A DNA stretch of 64,000 nt, taken from assembly GCA_005765155.1 (NCBI GenBank), contig VCCP01000002.1, positions 6,138,001 to 6,202,000 on the forward strand. Direction: 5' to 3'. A program made the position numbers and the translations under genes. Every line of letters begins with the position of its first letter. The stretch's first letter is position 1. Below, in pieces: positions 34,863 through 46,282 of this stretch. This stretch comes from Zelopaecilomyces penicillatus (lineage: Eukaryota; Ascomycota; Sordariomycetes; Hypocreales; Pseudodiploosporaceae). A model generated the notes under the pieces. The model worked only from the letters and a program-made list of their open reading frames with translations, made no database searches and had not been told where the DNA came from.

Positions 34863-34937
34863 ATGAAGACGTATCAGCAGCGCCCAACGCTACCGCCTTC
34901 CCCGACCACAATACGCTGCTGCGTTGGCCATCCGTGA
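34863..34937 (+). other. Candidate upstream ORF (24 aa) of the 622-aa protein gene
   Basis: ATG 34863 opens a 24-codon frame that ends 397 bp before the main ATG at 35335. If transcription starts upstream, as the long pyrimidine-rich tract at 34360-34500 suggests, this uORF could lower translation. No peptide evidence. Confidence 0.25.
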
Positions 34938-35334
34938 AACATATCCGCACACACATTTTTATTCCCACCATCAAAACGATTAAAACAACCGCAGTCAGCC
35001 AGCGGCCGCGAAGAAAAGGCAGATAGAACAGTCGTTGCTGGCTGGTGAGCGAGCAAGATCTTTTCTTTTTTTCCTTTTTTCCCCGCCAGCAACTCGCTGC
35101 TCGCACCCCCGCCTGGAATTGCCGTCCAGCAGGCTAGGCCATAGTGGCCACCCGCACCCACCGCCCAAATCTGCCGCCTTACCGCCTGCCCGACTGGACT
35201 GTGGCATCCCATACCAAACCTGGCCCCGACGGCATTTCTTGTCCGCCCCAGTGCGGTCACCGCCCAGGCTGACAAGCATCTAACCATCAACCCGCTCCCT
35301 TGGAGCACCGCATACCCATCGGTGCACCGTCGCC

Positions 35335-37203
35335 ATGCCGAACCACACAAGGTCCAGCCACGTGGCGCACGTCGAGGACGCAGAGGAGGATTCAGGCAGC
35401 TCTGTTGGTGGCATTGAAAGCACCAGAAAATATGCCATGTCAGAGGTCCCCAGAAGCCCAATCAAGGAACGCCCCAACACTGGCAGGGTGCGCGGCGACC
35501 GCCGAGTAATTCACCCAGACTCGGAAGAGGACAGTCTCACCGACTCTGACGATACCCCTCGTTCGGCAAAGAAGGACAAGGCCAGACCTAAAGACCCTAG
35601 ACGGCCACCACACAATCCTCGCGACCGCGAACGAGAGCTTGATCGAGAGCAGCGGGATCGTGAACGCCGGCGACGAGAAAGGAAACTTAGAGAAGAAGAG
35701 GATAACAGAAAAGCCCGCGCTCAGTCCAGGGACAAAGACAGAGAATCCAGGACACTCAAAAAGACCCGCCCACCAGGTCCCAAACACGCTTTAACACAAC
35801 CCGTCATCCAGCAAGGGCCGTACAGGAGGGGTCACTTTGATGATCCCGCCGCCTATGGTGTACAGCAACCTGCCGCCTCAGGCTCACGGCCGCGTGCCCA
35901 GACTCGCCCTGCAAGCTATTACGCTGGGCAGCCTCCCAGGCCGCCCATGGCTAATATGGGTTGGCAAGGTCCTCATCCTCCTCCATTTCCGGTCGGCACT
36001 TTCCCGCCTCCGCAGATGTATCCCATGGGTCCTCCCCCTCCTTCTCCTGCAGGCCCTCCAAGCTTCTTTGAGGGGGTCCCTATTCCACACCCACAAGGCC
36101 ACGATCACTTGAGATATCGTTTTGACATGCGGCCATCTTCAGCCATGGGCTTCCAGACAAACTCCTCAATAGGTTACCCACCTGAAGAATATGATTATGA
36201 GGAGGAGCCAGTTCATCATCGGACTCGGCGCCCCTCGCGAACTAAGAAGGCTGATGATGACCGTAAGAAGATGCCACCTCCTGACTTCTTCCCCCCAAAA
36301 CGGACACAGTCAGCCCGTCCTCCTCAAACTACTCCATTCAAGCCCCCGCCAAGCCAACGTGAGCGTCCACCTTCTCGTCAGAACCAGCGCCCGTCAAATG
36401 CAAATAACCGCAGATCTGTTGGCTTCGTGGATCAGAGTGGTTTTGATGATTCCGACTTCCTCGGCGAAGAAGACCTCTTCCACGATATGTCGCCAGAGCA
36501 CAATTATGATCAACGGCGTGCCCTTGCTCGAGTCCGGCGAGGCTCTGTTGCCTATGAGCAGCAGGGTTATGAAATAGTACCGGCAAACAGCCGAGCACGC
36601 AGATCCTCCATGTATGGCCATGGTGCACTCGAAGGCGGCGGCGTCAGTCTCGAGGAGGACAAGTATCTTGACGCACTCAAATACCAGGATGATGTTAGCG
36701 GAGGCCCACTGGTGCCTCTCACTGCCGAGACTTTACGTAAGGCGTCGAAACGCGGAGAGGTAGCCAGCAGTCGATCTACACGCAGCAGCGCCAGCCGCGA
36801 CGAGAGTGAATACAAGCGAAGCAACACAACTGGCCTTACTCGATCTTCATCAGGGAACAACAACGATGATTTTACGATCAAGGTCTCGGGAGCCACCGTT
36901 GTTCGAGTCTCTGGTGCTGAGATTGAATGCAACGACGGTGGAGAAATCACAGTCAGTGGTCGCCAGGGTGCAGGACAGGGGTCTCGTACCGGTAGCGACA
37001 AGGAGAGCACGGTCTACCAGCTCGAAGACTCTCGTAGTCGCGTGGAACGAAAGGCATTGACTCACCGGCCGCGAGCACCGAGCCAGTCTGACTCTCAGAG
37101 TCGGAGCTACGCTTCCAGCCACTATGATCATGCTCCCTACGAGCAAATCACTTACGAGCATGCCCCTTATGATCCAGCCCTTGCGGCTTCAAACTTTTAT
37201 TGA
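35335..37203 (+). CDS. Disordered, charged and proline-rich protein of unknown function
   Basis: Intronless 622-aa protein with start context GTCGCCATGCC. I do not recognise a characterised family. The N-terminal third is strongly charged, with a mixed Arg/Glu/Asp stretch (RDRERELDREQRDRERRRRE, about residues 97-116) likely to form a single alpha-helix or coil. Residues ~190-250 are Pro/Met/Gly-rich (PPPPSPAGPP). A basic/Pro segment (KKMPPPDFFPPKRTQS) and a central acidic patch (GFDDSDFLGEEDLFHDMSP) follow. Near residue 510 there is a short beta-type segment (DFTIKVSGATVVRVSGAEI), and the end has Tyr-rich HAPYEQ-type repeats (YDHAPYEQITYEHAPYDPA). Composition suggests a scaffold or RNA-related protein, but that is only inference. 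The 5' flank is long and pyrimidine-rich. Confidence 0.8.
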   Translation: MPNHTRSSHVAHVEDAEEDSGSSVGGIESTRKYAMSEVPRSPIKERPNTGRVRGDRRVIHPDSEEDSLTDSDDTPRSAKKDKARPKDPRRPPHNPRDRERELDREQRDRERRRRERKLREEEDNRKARAQSRDKDRESRTLKKTRPPGPKHALTQPVIQQGPYRRGHFDDPAAYGVQQPAASGSRPRAQTRPASYYAGQPPRPPMANMGWQGPHPPPFPVGTFPPPQMYPMGPPPPSPAGPPSFFEGVPIPHPQGHDHLRYRFDMRPSSAMGFQTNSSIGYPPEEYDYEEEPVHHRTRRPSRTKKADDDRKKMPPPDFFPPKRTQSARPPQTTPFKPPPSQRERPPSRQNQRPSNANNRRSVGFVDQSGFDDSDFLGEEDLFHDMSPEHNYDQRRALARVRRGSVAYEQQGYEIVPANSRARRSSMYGHGALEGGGVSLEEDKYLDALKYQDDVSGGPLVPLTAETLRKASKRGEVASSRSTRSSASRDESEYKRSNTTGLTRSSSGNNNDDFTIKVSGATVVRVSGAEIECNDGGEITVSGRQGAGQGSRTGSDKESTVYQLEDSRSRVERKALTHRPRAPSQSDSQSRSYASSHYDHAPYEQITYEHAPYDPALAASNFY

Positions 37204-39546
37204 CGATATCGACGAAAAAACTGCACCATTGCTTTGTTACGATGATGAGAATCCATATTTGTTTTATGCTGTCCGCAACATGGGACATCATGGAAGCAAG
37301 CGTTGACAGGAAATCATTATATTTATCTCCACTTTTTCTACACAGTTTGACCATTTTATGACATTTGAGGATTCTGTCATGTTTTTTTATTTCGCTTCTC
37401 GACAACTTCTTATTTTATTTTATTCTTCTATGCTTTTCTTTATCATTTCGGGCCCCGGTGCTTCTCTTGGTGGATCATATACCCTGCCATCGGCTTTGAT
37501 GGCAAAAAAGCTTGATACCCCCAAAACAGTGGCGATGGGATAACCGTGTTTCTTCTACCGGGCTGGCCTGCGGTAAACGTATATGGATCTTGCAACATTT
37601 CTATATCCTTCCTCGGATTTGGGCCAGGAGTGAAGGTAGCTGCCGTGTTAATTGATCAGCGTGGGAGTAGCTAAAGAGAGTGGCGGCCCGACCGCTGCAC
37701 CTGAGTGTTGGGGGGAATGCTGCCAATACCAGCCATGACACTCTCAACAATGGCTTGGGTCTACAACGTTGATTACTCCGACGGCTGCTAGACGTTGGCA
37801 ATTTCCCCCACACTTCAGTTTCTGGCTCATTTTTTGGAGCTGGCATCCTGTCAAAAGCCTAATGAGCCGTGTTTCTGGTTTTGCAAGTATAACTATCGCA
37901 AAGAATCCATGGCATCAAAGAGGAGGGAACTTGTTCCGTTTCATTTCCATCAATATCACTGGAGCGATAGATTATACGAGCAACTGAGGTTCACACCTCT
38001 TCTCTCTCTATGCCGTACGACATTACACAAGGGGCAGTTTGTTGTTGCAGCCGGAATGCCAACCAACTTTGTTGTTTTATCTCCCGGATTAGACTATTTG
38101 TCTCTTTTTCTTCTTTTTTTCAAGTTACATCTTGCAAAATGTCATTTTTGTCGGAGCATTCCTTTTTTTACAGCCTTCTATCGGACCTTTGCTTTTCTAC
38201 CTACATGCATCGCGTGTGTTCATGACTCGTCAAAGCGTTTGGTGGACGGCACGGGAAGCATTGCAAAGAGCAAAGTGGCATTGCGGGAGCGGGGGAGTGA
38301 AAGTGAAAAGAATGAGTTATGAGTATTTGTATTTGGCGGAAGATTGCCCTAGGGAGGACGTGTATTTCGAGTGTTGAGGTTGGATGATAAAGCATTTCTC
38401 CAGCGGTGAATACTTAATTGATTGTTACGGAGCAGAGATTCAGACACTTTCCAAATCAATGACCATGAAATAAATCCATCCAAATGACTTTCACTGATTA
38501 TAGATGAGGTAGTGCTTTGTACATTATAGTGTAAATCCAGACAATGTGACGGGGCCATTCATTGTAAATGCTGTCTCGATTGACGTTTGGGAAGCCAGAA
38601 AATACAGGGTGGGTGGATGTCGCGAGAATATTGCATGCGAGGCTGAACGGCTTAGTAAAAGCCACCGACCCTGTGCCTGACCTGAATGCAGGAATAGGGG
38701 AACAGTAAACAGGACAAGATACAAATGTCAGTTGGTTGACTGGTCGACCAAGCCAGTAATAAACTCCAGGTGTACATACAAATGAAAAAGAAGTGGATGG
38801 GTGTGCATCGAGAGAAGAATTGGCGTGGATTCATTTGGTTGGCTGCTTGAGGGGTGCGGCGTACTATAATTCTGCGAGGTAGCGTGAGGCGGGCGGTTGC
38901 TGGGCCAGCACAGGTTGGATTGTTTACTTGTCACGTCATCACGGACCAAGGGGCCTCGCAGTCATCTAGGCCGTTTACAGTTCCGCTTTCATGAATGATT
39001 TGAGAAATTATTATCATGTTGAAAAAGAAATTATTTGAAAGGACCTTCGCAGTAAAAGTGGAAATAATTATGTGAATCATCTGATGCGAGAAATTGGCAC
39101 TTCTCTGCACAATTCTGACAAGAGCGGTGACGTTGACTTTTGCTCTGTTGGGCATTGCTGAGGGTTGACTTAGCACCAACCTCTTGGGCCACAACGGCCC
39201 CAGCCACAGCAATTGTCGGTGGTTTCTGTGGGAACAGCCACCCGTCGTTCCACCCCCCCCCCCCCCCAAGGAACCAAGGAAACACACTGCACCTTCTGCG
39301 AGCTCCCGTCTTCACCGTGCAGCCGGGTGACTGCGTTTCTACTCTTCTCATTCTCACCACTACCTCTCTCGTCCGCTTTGACGAACAACTGCATTCGACT
39401 CTGTAACGCAACGCCAACGAAAAGCGATTGCGGTTTAATTCAACGGACATTGCCAAAAGCTACTTGAGCCTGGCTGGGCTGCCCAGCTTTCCCTCCCAGC
39501 TACACGTTCATCCATCGTCACAACTTCTTTAACAGCATCCTCCAAG
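37204..39546. other. Intergenic region
   Basis: No supported gene. A 175-codon frame at 37795-38322 begins at TTG, is T/C-rich and shows no domain. A 15-C run lies at 39253-39267 in the probable leader of the next gene. Confidence 0.5.
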
Positions 39547-40719
39547 ATGGCTCCAGCTTTGGCAGGCACTCTCCAGGGCTTCCTCCCGGTGACACCTTCA
39601 ACCAGCATCGATGCCAGAAACAACATTGGAGGCCCAGCTGGTGGTCCTATTGCTGAAGCCAGCCGCCTCCTCGCACGATCGTCAAAAAACCAAAGTGATC
39701 CTTCAAAGGGAGTTCTCGACCCGAATGACATCAATAACGTTGGGTTCTTCGTCTTGTTCGCTCTGATTGGTGTTGCTTTTGTTGCTACTGGCATCTGGTT
39801 CTTCTTCTGGGCGAGAAATGGTGGCTTTGTCTTCAAAGAAGACGACTGGGATGACTACAAATCAACGGTTCTTCGCCGCAAGGGGCCCAATGGCACTGTG
39901 TTATCTGGAGCAACCAAATCAACAGACCTCGGTGGTGGCAGTATCTACAAAGACTTTGACGACGATGGGAGGACTACGATTACCGAGAGCACAGCCCTTA
40001 GTGGTATCACTGCTGGTGCAAGTGATATCTTTGCCCGCGAGAAGCGCCGCAAGAAGCAGGACGAACGGAGAAAGCGCAAGGGCAAGAGTAAGAGCCAACG
40101 CCATGTGGGCAATGATGGTGTTACAGATGAAATGGCAGAAAAGGAAGCCCAGAACCATCTACGAGACTACCGTCATGAGCGGCCTGCACGTGTTGGTGGC
40201 CTGAATAAGCAGTCTGATGGATCCGCCTGGGATGGCTCTACGAACGCCAGTGAATCTGTAGCGGCATCATCAGACCTCATGTCCAACCGTCAGAGCACCC
40301 CCACAAACACTCCGACCAAGAAAGAAGCGAATGGTCGAATCCGCAAGGTCTACTCTACGGCAGATCGAAATGCCGACCGTGAGTCAGAAAGGAACAGGGC
40401 TGAGGCTCGCCGACTGAGAGAGGAAGGGCGTGCGGCGCGCAGAGACTTTAGCTACCAGCGAGCTGGTAACATCAGCGAGAGCGCTCTGAGTCAGAGTCTT
40501 CTCTCGAGCGGCGCCGGCGATAGCACTGTCGGCGATAGCACTGTTGGTGGTAGCACTGTTGGTGGCAGCACACTTAGCGGTTCGACTAGTGAACTGGGAA
40601 CCAAGAGCTATCATCATCCGATGCCAGAGCTGAGAGAGCAGCGGAGGCGAGACAGAGAGGAGAGAAGGGCGCGGAGAGGAGGGTACCGTCGCGGTAACGA
40701 TGAGGAGAGCGAGCTCTGA
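39547..40719 (+). CDS. Single-pass membrane protein with charged cytoplasmic tail, unknown function
   Basis: Intronless 390-aa protein; start in AAGATGGCT. One strong transmembrane helix at about residues 66-88 (VGFFVLFALIGVAFVATGIW then FFFWAR) separates a Ser/Gly-rich N-terminus from a ~300-residue tail. The tail carries a basic cluster (REKRRKKQDERRKRKGKSKS), Arg/Glu-rich stretches, five pentapeptide GDSTV/GGSTV-type repeats (about residues 324-348) and a final Arg-rich segment (RRDREERRARRGGYRRG). There is no signal peptide, so topology is probably N-out/C-in or the reverse, by the positive-inside rule with the basic side cytoplasmic. No enzyme motif. I know of no characterised family. 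Confidence 0.8.
   Translation: MAPALAGTLQGFLPVTPSTSIDARNNIGGPAGGPIAEASRLLARSSKNQSDPSKGVLDPNDINNVGFFVLFALIGVAFVATGIWFFFWARNGGFVFKEDDWDDYKSTVLRRKGPNGTVLSGATKSTDLGGGSIYKDFDDDGRTTITESTALSGITAGASDIFAREKRRKKQDERRKRKGKSKSQRHVGNDGVTDEMAEKEAQNHLRDYRHERPARVGGLNKQSDGSAWDGSTNASESVAASSDLMSNRQSTPTNTPTKKEANGRIRKVYSTADRNADRESERNRAEARRLREEGRAARRDFSYQRAGNISESALSQSLLSSGAGDSTVGDSTVGGSTVGGSTLSGSTSELGTKSYHHPMPELREQRRRDREERRARRGGYRRGNDEESEL
40516..40590 (+). repeat. Five 15-bp tandem units encoding (G[D/G]STV)n
   Basis: GGCGATAGCACTGTC and four drifting copies lie in frame in the membrane-protein tail. Copy number could vary between strains. Confidence 0.85.
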
Positions 40720-41309
40720 GTGGGCAAAGTCAAGTGAGTGAGATTTGCTTGCTGATAAGGCTAACAGGCAAGATCGCTGTTTACCTTCGGCATAGGGCGC
40801 TAGGGCAAGAGTAGATGACTTTGATGATGAATTGAAGGAACAAGGCTGGGCTTTTGTTATACTCATGACTTTGTGTTTTATTTAATGGCATGCACTTTTG
40901 CAAGGATGGGACAAGCCAGCTTATTGTTATGTAAAGTCGCATGGACGATGTAGAAATAGCTATGAATTCAATCTGTGTTTTCTCATTTTATTTTTGCATA
41001 ATTCAGACAACGTACTATTGTTCATATGTCGGAAGGGTTTCTTTGAATGGGTTGGATGGGATGAGAGAGCACTAGCTGATGTGGTGTTTCTCTTCTCGCC
41101 ACCTATATTGTGCCTTGTAATCTAGTTGGGGGCATACCAATGATGACATGCCTTGAATGCTTTGAACAAAGTCGGATGTTGAACAGCGGTTGACACAAGG
41201 GACATGGCATTAAAGACTATTCCCGGGATGCGAGTGCTTTGTCAAACAGTCATTTGAACTGTTGGTGTAGTGGCGTCACCTGCGTACTCCAGCACAGCCA
41301 CCAATGCCC

Positions 41310-41315
41310 TATAAA
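41310..41315 (+). promoter_or_regulatory. TATA box candidate of the NLR gene
   Basis: TATAAA lies 230 bp before the chosen ATG (41540) in an otherwise CT-rich promoter. Confidence 0.4.
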
Positions 41316-41539
41316 CCGCCGAGCCGCATGTGGTCATCCATCCATTCAGCCTCTCTCTTGACCGTCCACCGACTGCCATCAGCTCAGCCGACTTCCTACC
41401 CTCTAACCTACATCAAATGCCTGGCGCATTTCTCTAGATTCGACATACTCGCAGACTTGTTCTTCTCACAGAGTCACTTGATCTCAATACTACTTTCCTA
41501 CTGTTCCGTCGCGCGTGTTTTTTCTTTCTTTCTGATGGC

Positions 41540-44500
41540 ATGGCGGATACATTCCCCTCCCTCAAGGGCCTGCTTCATCGGGTCAGAAGCACAGTCTCTA
41601 GGCAGAGAAGCAATGCGATCAATGGGCTTCGTATCGTCAAGGACCCAGAGAATGCAGAGATAGAGTAGGTTATCCTTTTTGTACCACAATGAAACTGTGT
41701 CCATGAATATGGATGCGGTGGGTACGCGGTGGGTTCTTCTTGCTAATATTGAATACTTTTAGCATTGTCGCGGTGCATGGCCTTGGGGACCAGGGTTTCA
41801 GGTCATGGATCACCTTGGATCCTAAAGGCGGCCGGTCCAAGTCGTGGCTCGAGGAGTTACTCGGCCAGGATATCCCCAACGCCCGGATCATGACGTTTGC
41901 CTACCTGTCCGATGATGCCAACTACCGCCATCTTGTACGCAATGTCCTGTACGGCCGCGGCCTGGAGCTCGTCAGCGCCGTCGCCTACCAGCGACACGGC
42001 GATGGCAGCGGCAGGCGCCCTCTCTTCTTTATCGCGCACAGCCTGGGCGGCTGGATAGTCAAGCGCGCGCTCATCATATCGAGCGAGGCCATGCGCTCAG
42101 AGCTGAGGGACGTCGAGCTGTCGACTTGCGGAGTCGCATTCTTTGGAACGCTGTCGCCAGGTCGGCCCTCCTCGCCGACGCCGCTTGCCCACGTCATTCG
42201 TAGGACGACTTCGGGGCTTGGTGGCGAAGGGCCGGGGAGTCCGCAACGGAGTTCTTCTTCTATGCAACCTAGCCATAGTGATTTGGAGTGGTTGGAGAAG
42301 CAGATGGAGGCTTTCAAGGCTCTCGCGGCTAACTTGCCACGAGTGTCTTTTTACGAGACGAAGAAGTCTGTCGATGGCTTTATTGTAGAACAACGGCATT
42401 CTATGGCTGGCTCTGACGGATCGCAGATTGGACTCAAAGCTACACACTCGGATTTGGTCAAGTTTAGTGGTCGTGACGCAAACTACAATGTCTTTATCGG
42501 CAAGTTTCGTGAAATGGTTGACAATGCGCAATCGTCAACCCTAATGGAGGACAAGCGGAAAAGTTTTGATTTTGCACCAAGTGAGTTTGAAATGCTTGCT
42601 ACTGGGCCACAAAGTTGCATGTTACTGTTTCCTAACATCTACTTGCTCTATAGTACTCCACCTTGAATATTTATCACAAGGTTTTGATATCCCGTACAAG
42701 CTTCCGAGCGACCCTGACGTCATCATCAATCGGCAAGATCTTCTTGACAGGCTCACAGCAATCTTCCAGCCGCCGGCCGCTGTGCAAACCTTGCATCTCA
42801 GCATTGCTAGTCTTTGCGGTGACCCAGGCACAGGAAAGTCCACTCTGGCAAAGCAGTACGCCGAAGTGAACAAGCACAATATTTCCTTTGTCTTCTGGAT
42901 CTGGGCAGGAAGCTGGGAGACAGTCGTGACTAGCTATTTGGAATTTGCAAACGCGCTTGTCGCCCACTATTCCGATTACACTCCCCGGAGCCAAGTGGAA
43001 AACGATCTCGGGCTCACGGGCGTGGCGGACATGCTCAAGGTCAAGAATATTCAGCAACTAGATACGTTTAGGATCAAGTCGGTGGTCCGAGCAGTTCAGG
43101 ATTGGCTGTACCGACCGCAAAACGATAGGTGGCTACTCATCTTTGACAAAGTTGAGCCGACATTTGACATATTCGACTTTATTCCCCTGACTCTTAGGGG
43201 ACGGATTATTTTGACCTCTAGAGACAGCAGCAGCTGTGCCTGGGGAACGCCTCTCGAGGTTGGTGCAATGAAGGAGGAGCAGGCTGTGCAGCTTTTAGGG
43301 GCTATTGTGGGTGAAGATGCGTTGCATGATATTGCACAAGGTACGTTGTATAAATGAGGCTATTAGGACAATGGAAGACTAACCAAAACCCAGTGGAAGC
43401 GGCATCGCGCGTCGTGCGACAGCTTAAATGTCATCCGCAGAGCATCTCACTCGCAGGGTCGACTATACGGAAGAAGGGGCATACCATCTTCGACTACCAG
43501 CGCCAACTTGAAGTCAAGATGCCGTTAGGTATCTTGGGATCAACACTTGATCAGTCACCAGTCACGAGAACGGTCTTGCGTGTCAGCGCTATGCTATCAT
43601 CGTCTATAATACCTGTCACACTGTTCAACCCAGCGATGGAGCTTAAAGATGCGCCGTCCCGCTTCCTAAACGTTTTTCAAGAGCTGAATGGTAACATGAT
43701 TTCTCAGTCCCCTGATCAATGTCGAATGTTAAAGCTAACTGAACTTGCGTGATAGCATTTCGAGAAGCTGGGCCTCTCGATGATATTTTGCAGTATCTGT
43801 TAGATCAGAATTTCATACAGACGCCCTCACCTTCGGAGACCTCAACGCGATCGCGATCATCGTCTTCATCGCCTCCCTCGTCGCAAGACTCAACTTCGAG
43901 TTCATCCTCGTTTGACTACTTCATCCTAGATCCTGCCGCTCGTGATCATGTTCGCGGGACACTCTCGATGGCCGAGAAGGCTGAGAATGCATGGCTTGCG
44001 TGTAATGTTTGCGTCGACGGAATTCGAAAGAAGGAGCTCGACTCAGTCACCCTCCCTGAGATACACGATTTTGGAAGGATTATGGCACCGCACGCCAAGA
44101 CTTGTTACGATGACTGGTCTAGTGTGCTTGCAAGATGGACAGATAACGATGACGACAAAGATGTGGATTGGCACGTTTTAGGTAACGTCTGTATGACTCA
44201 AGGAGCATTGGAACAGGCAATTGGCTGCTTTGAGCTTTCTCTGCAACAGAAAGCGAACAACGACACAATAGAGAGGATTCAAACATCCCTTTCATTGGCT
44301 TCACTCCTTCAGCAAACTGGACAACATCAAAGAAGTCGAGAGATATTGGCAAAAATAGACATGGAGTCTATCGACAAAGCCTTGGGGTTCCGCGTGGCCT
44401 TCGCCAAGGCCTCAGCCGCAGCTGCAAGGGGCGAACTCGATGGTGCGGAAGATCAGTACGAGATGCTGGAGCACAAACAAGAAGAAGAGCTCGGGCTCAT

Positions 44501-45266
44501 GGACACGGGCACGATTGGCACAGTACAGAAGCTTGCGTCCACAATGGCACAATTGGGAAGAATGGAAGAGGCACAAGTGCTCGCCCGCCGTGTCTACATT
44601 TCCTACCAAAGAGTGTTTGGGCCAACCCATCCCATGACGGTCGAAGCGCTTGATGAGCTTGCCGACATTTCAAGAGCCAGCTACGCTATTGACCAAGCTG
44701 AGTTTCTGTATACGCGGGCTGTGGAGATCAAGACACGAACACTAGGCGCGGAGCATCCTAGTACGGCGCATGCTATAGAAAGGCTTGCATTTATCGATGA
44801 CCTCAGAGGCCGCTACGCGGAAGCCAGAGCGAAATACCAAACTGCGCTTGACATTATAGCCCCGTCTCTGGGCAAGGCACATCCTCAGTACACCAAGACA
44901 ATGGAGAAGTTTGCTTTCAGCTGTCGTCAGCAAGGACACTCACTAGACGATGACAGCAACCGCAGCAGAAGTGACGGCAACTCACAAAATGCTACTGCTG
45001 CTGCTGTTGGGAGCAAAGCAGAAAAAGCGCTATTGCGAGAAGCCAGTTGTCGCCGTGCTTTTGAAGACGCTGAGAGGCTATATCTTGATGTATTGGCGAC
45101 TAAGAAATCAGCGCGAGGGCTCTATTCAGAGGCACAGCTAGCGGCGACGGGGTCGGAGTTGTGTGAAATGTATGAGAATGAGGCGTTTTTTAAGCCGTGT
45201 AGAGCGGAGAAGGTGAGTAACTTGATGGCATTATTGCGAGAGGTACCACGAAGAGGGACTATGTGA
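41540..45266 (+). CDS. Fungal NLR/STAND protein: alpha/beta-hydrolase - NB-ARC - TPR
   Basis: Predicted 1145-aa intracellular receptor. Five exons: 41540-41664, 41763-42580, 42654-43340, 43394-43690, 43756-45266. Introns of 98, 73, 53 and 65 nt are all GT...AG with matching phases. After ~40 basic residues comes a SesB-like alpha/beta-hydrolase (about 42-300): DIVAVHGLGDQGF, nucleophile elbow AHSLGG (Ser135) and THSDL (His270). NB-ARC follows (about 330-560): P-loop GDPGTGKST (Lys376), kinase-2 LLIFDKVE (Asp479, with Lys where Asn/Asp is usual) and GRIILTSRD. After a winged-helix-like region and a Ser-rich linker (about 666-697), TPRs of the Tetratricopeptide_10/12 style run from about 780 to 1020 (e.g. 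LDIIAPSLGKAHPQY). In this class ligand binding to the repeats triggers nucleotide-driven oligomerisation and N-terminal enzyme activation, leading to incompatibility, defence or cell death. Ligand and partner are unknown. Confidence 0.92.
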
Positions 45267-46251
45267 AAAAAGAGGAGTGGACAAGGCCAGTTGAGGGCGT
45301 GGGTTGTTTTCTTCTCCCTTTTTTTTCTTTTCCTTGTGTATTCTTCTTTTTCTTGATGCTTGTGGCCCAAGAGGTATAGCTTTTGTAATGTTATATTAGC
45401 ATGGCGTTGAGGAGGGTGGGACAGGAGCTCATAGTGAACCCCTAGATTTCTAGGCAAAATGGCAAGCTACCTATCTTGTTTGTATGCACAATAACCAGCA
45501 ACTACTGAGTTTTTCGACAAAGGTCTTCTTACAGCACGGTGTCACATGTTGAGCGGCAAATACTATTAAATGAAGTTTTTGACCAAAACATTCCGCTTGC
45601 TTTCTCGCTATCTGAACCAAGAAAAAAAAAGGTCCATGGGTATCTCTATACACAATTGTTGCAAGAATGCATCCGAAACCAATCATCATATCAATCGTCC
45701 CTGTCATCAAGTCCATACCTGCCTCCTGTTTCCACAATATCCCCAATCAAAGAAGAACATTTGGGAAGAGTGCAACAGCCCAGCCATTGCGCGAAGCCGC
45801 TTGTTTTTCATGCCTCCTCTCCAAGAACAGCTCATGCCTCTGTATTACCAATCCCCCAATGCAAAAAAGCCTCTACCCTCTCAGGCTCTCCCTCTCTCTC
45901 TCACACACACCCTTTCTCCCCTCAAAACATAAACCTCAACATCAAATCGAAAATACCAAATGTCATCCAGCAACCAGGTCTCTTTTTTCGTTTCCGTCCG
46001 GCGGCATGAATGAAAATAAAATGAACCAAACAATGATGAAAGTTTGGCATAACAGAAAACAAGCCCAAAAAAATGCAAGGCCTAACAGAAATTGTGTGAA
46101 ATCTTCCAACCCGAAACGATGGATGTAACGGAAGGGCCAAAAGAGAGAAAATTAATGGGAAGAAAGAGAGAAAGAAAAGTACCCCTGAGCGTGAGCTCTT
46201 TCATGCCATGTTTCCGTGTATATATGTAATATGTGATTTGCTCGCGTGTAA

Positions 46252-46282
<31 letters not shown>

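Noticed and set aside
37795..38322. 175-codon frame between the 622-aa and 390-aa genes
   Set aside because: Begins at TTG, is T/C-rich with biased composition, and shows no domain; likely chance openness.
45539..46128. Forward frames of 120-156 codons between the NLR and methyltransferase-like genes
   Set aside because: They sit in the convergent 3' flanks, are CT/CA-rich, and have no domain.
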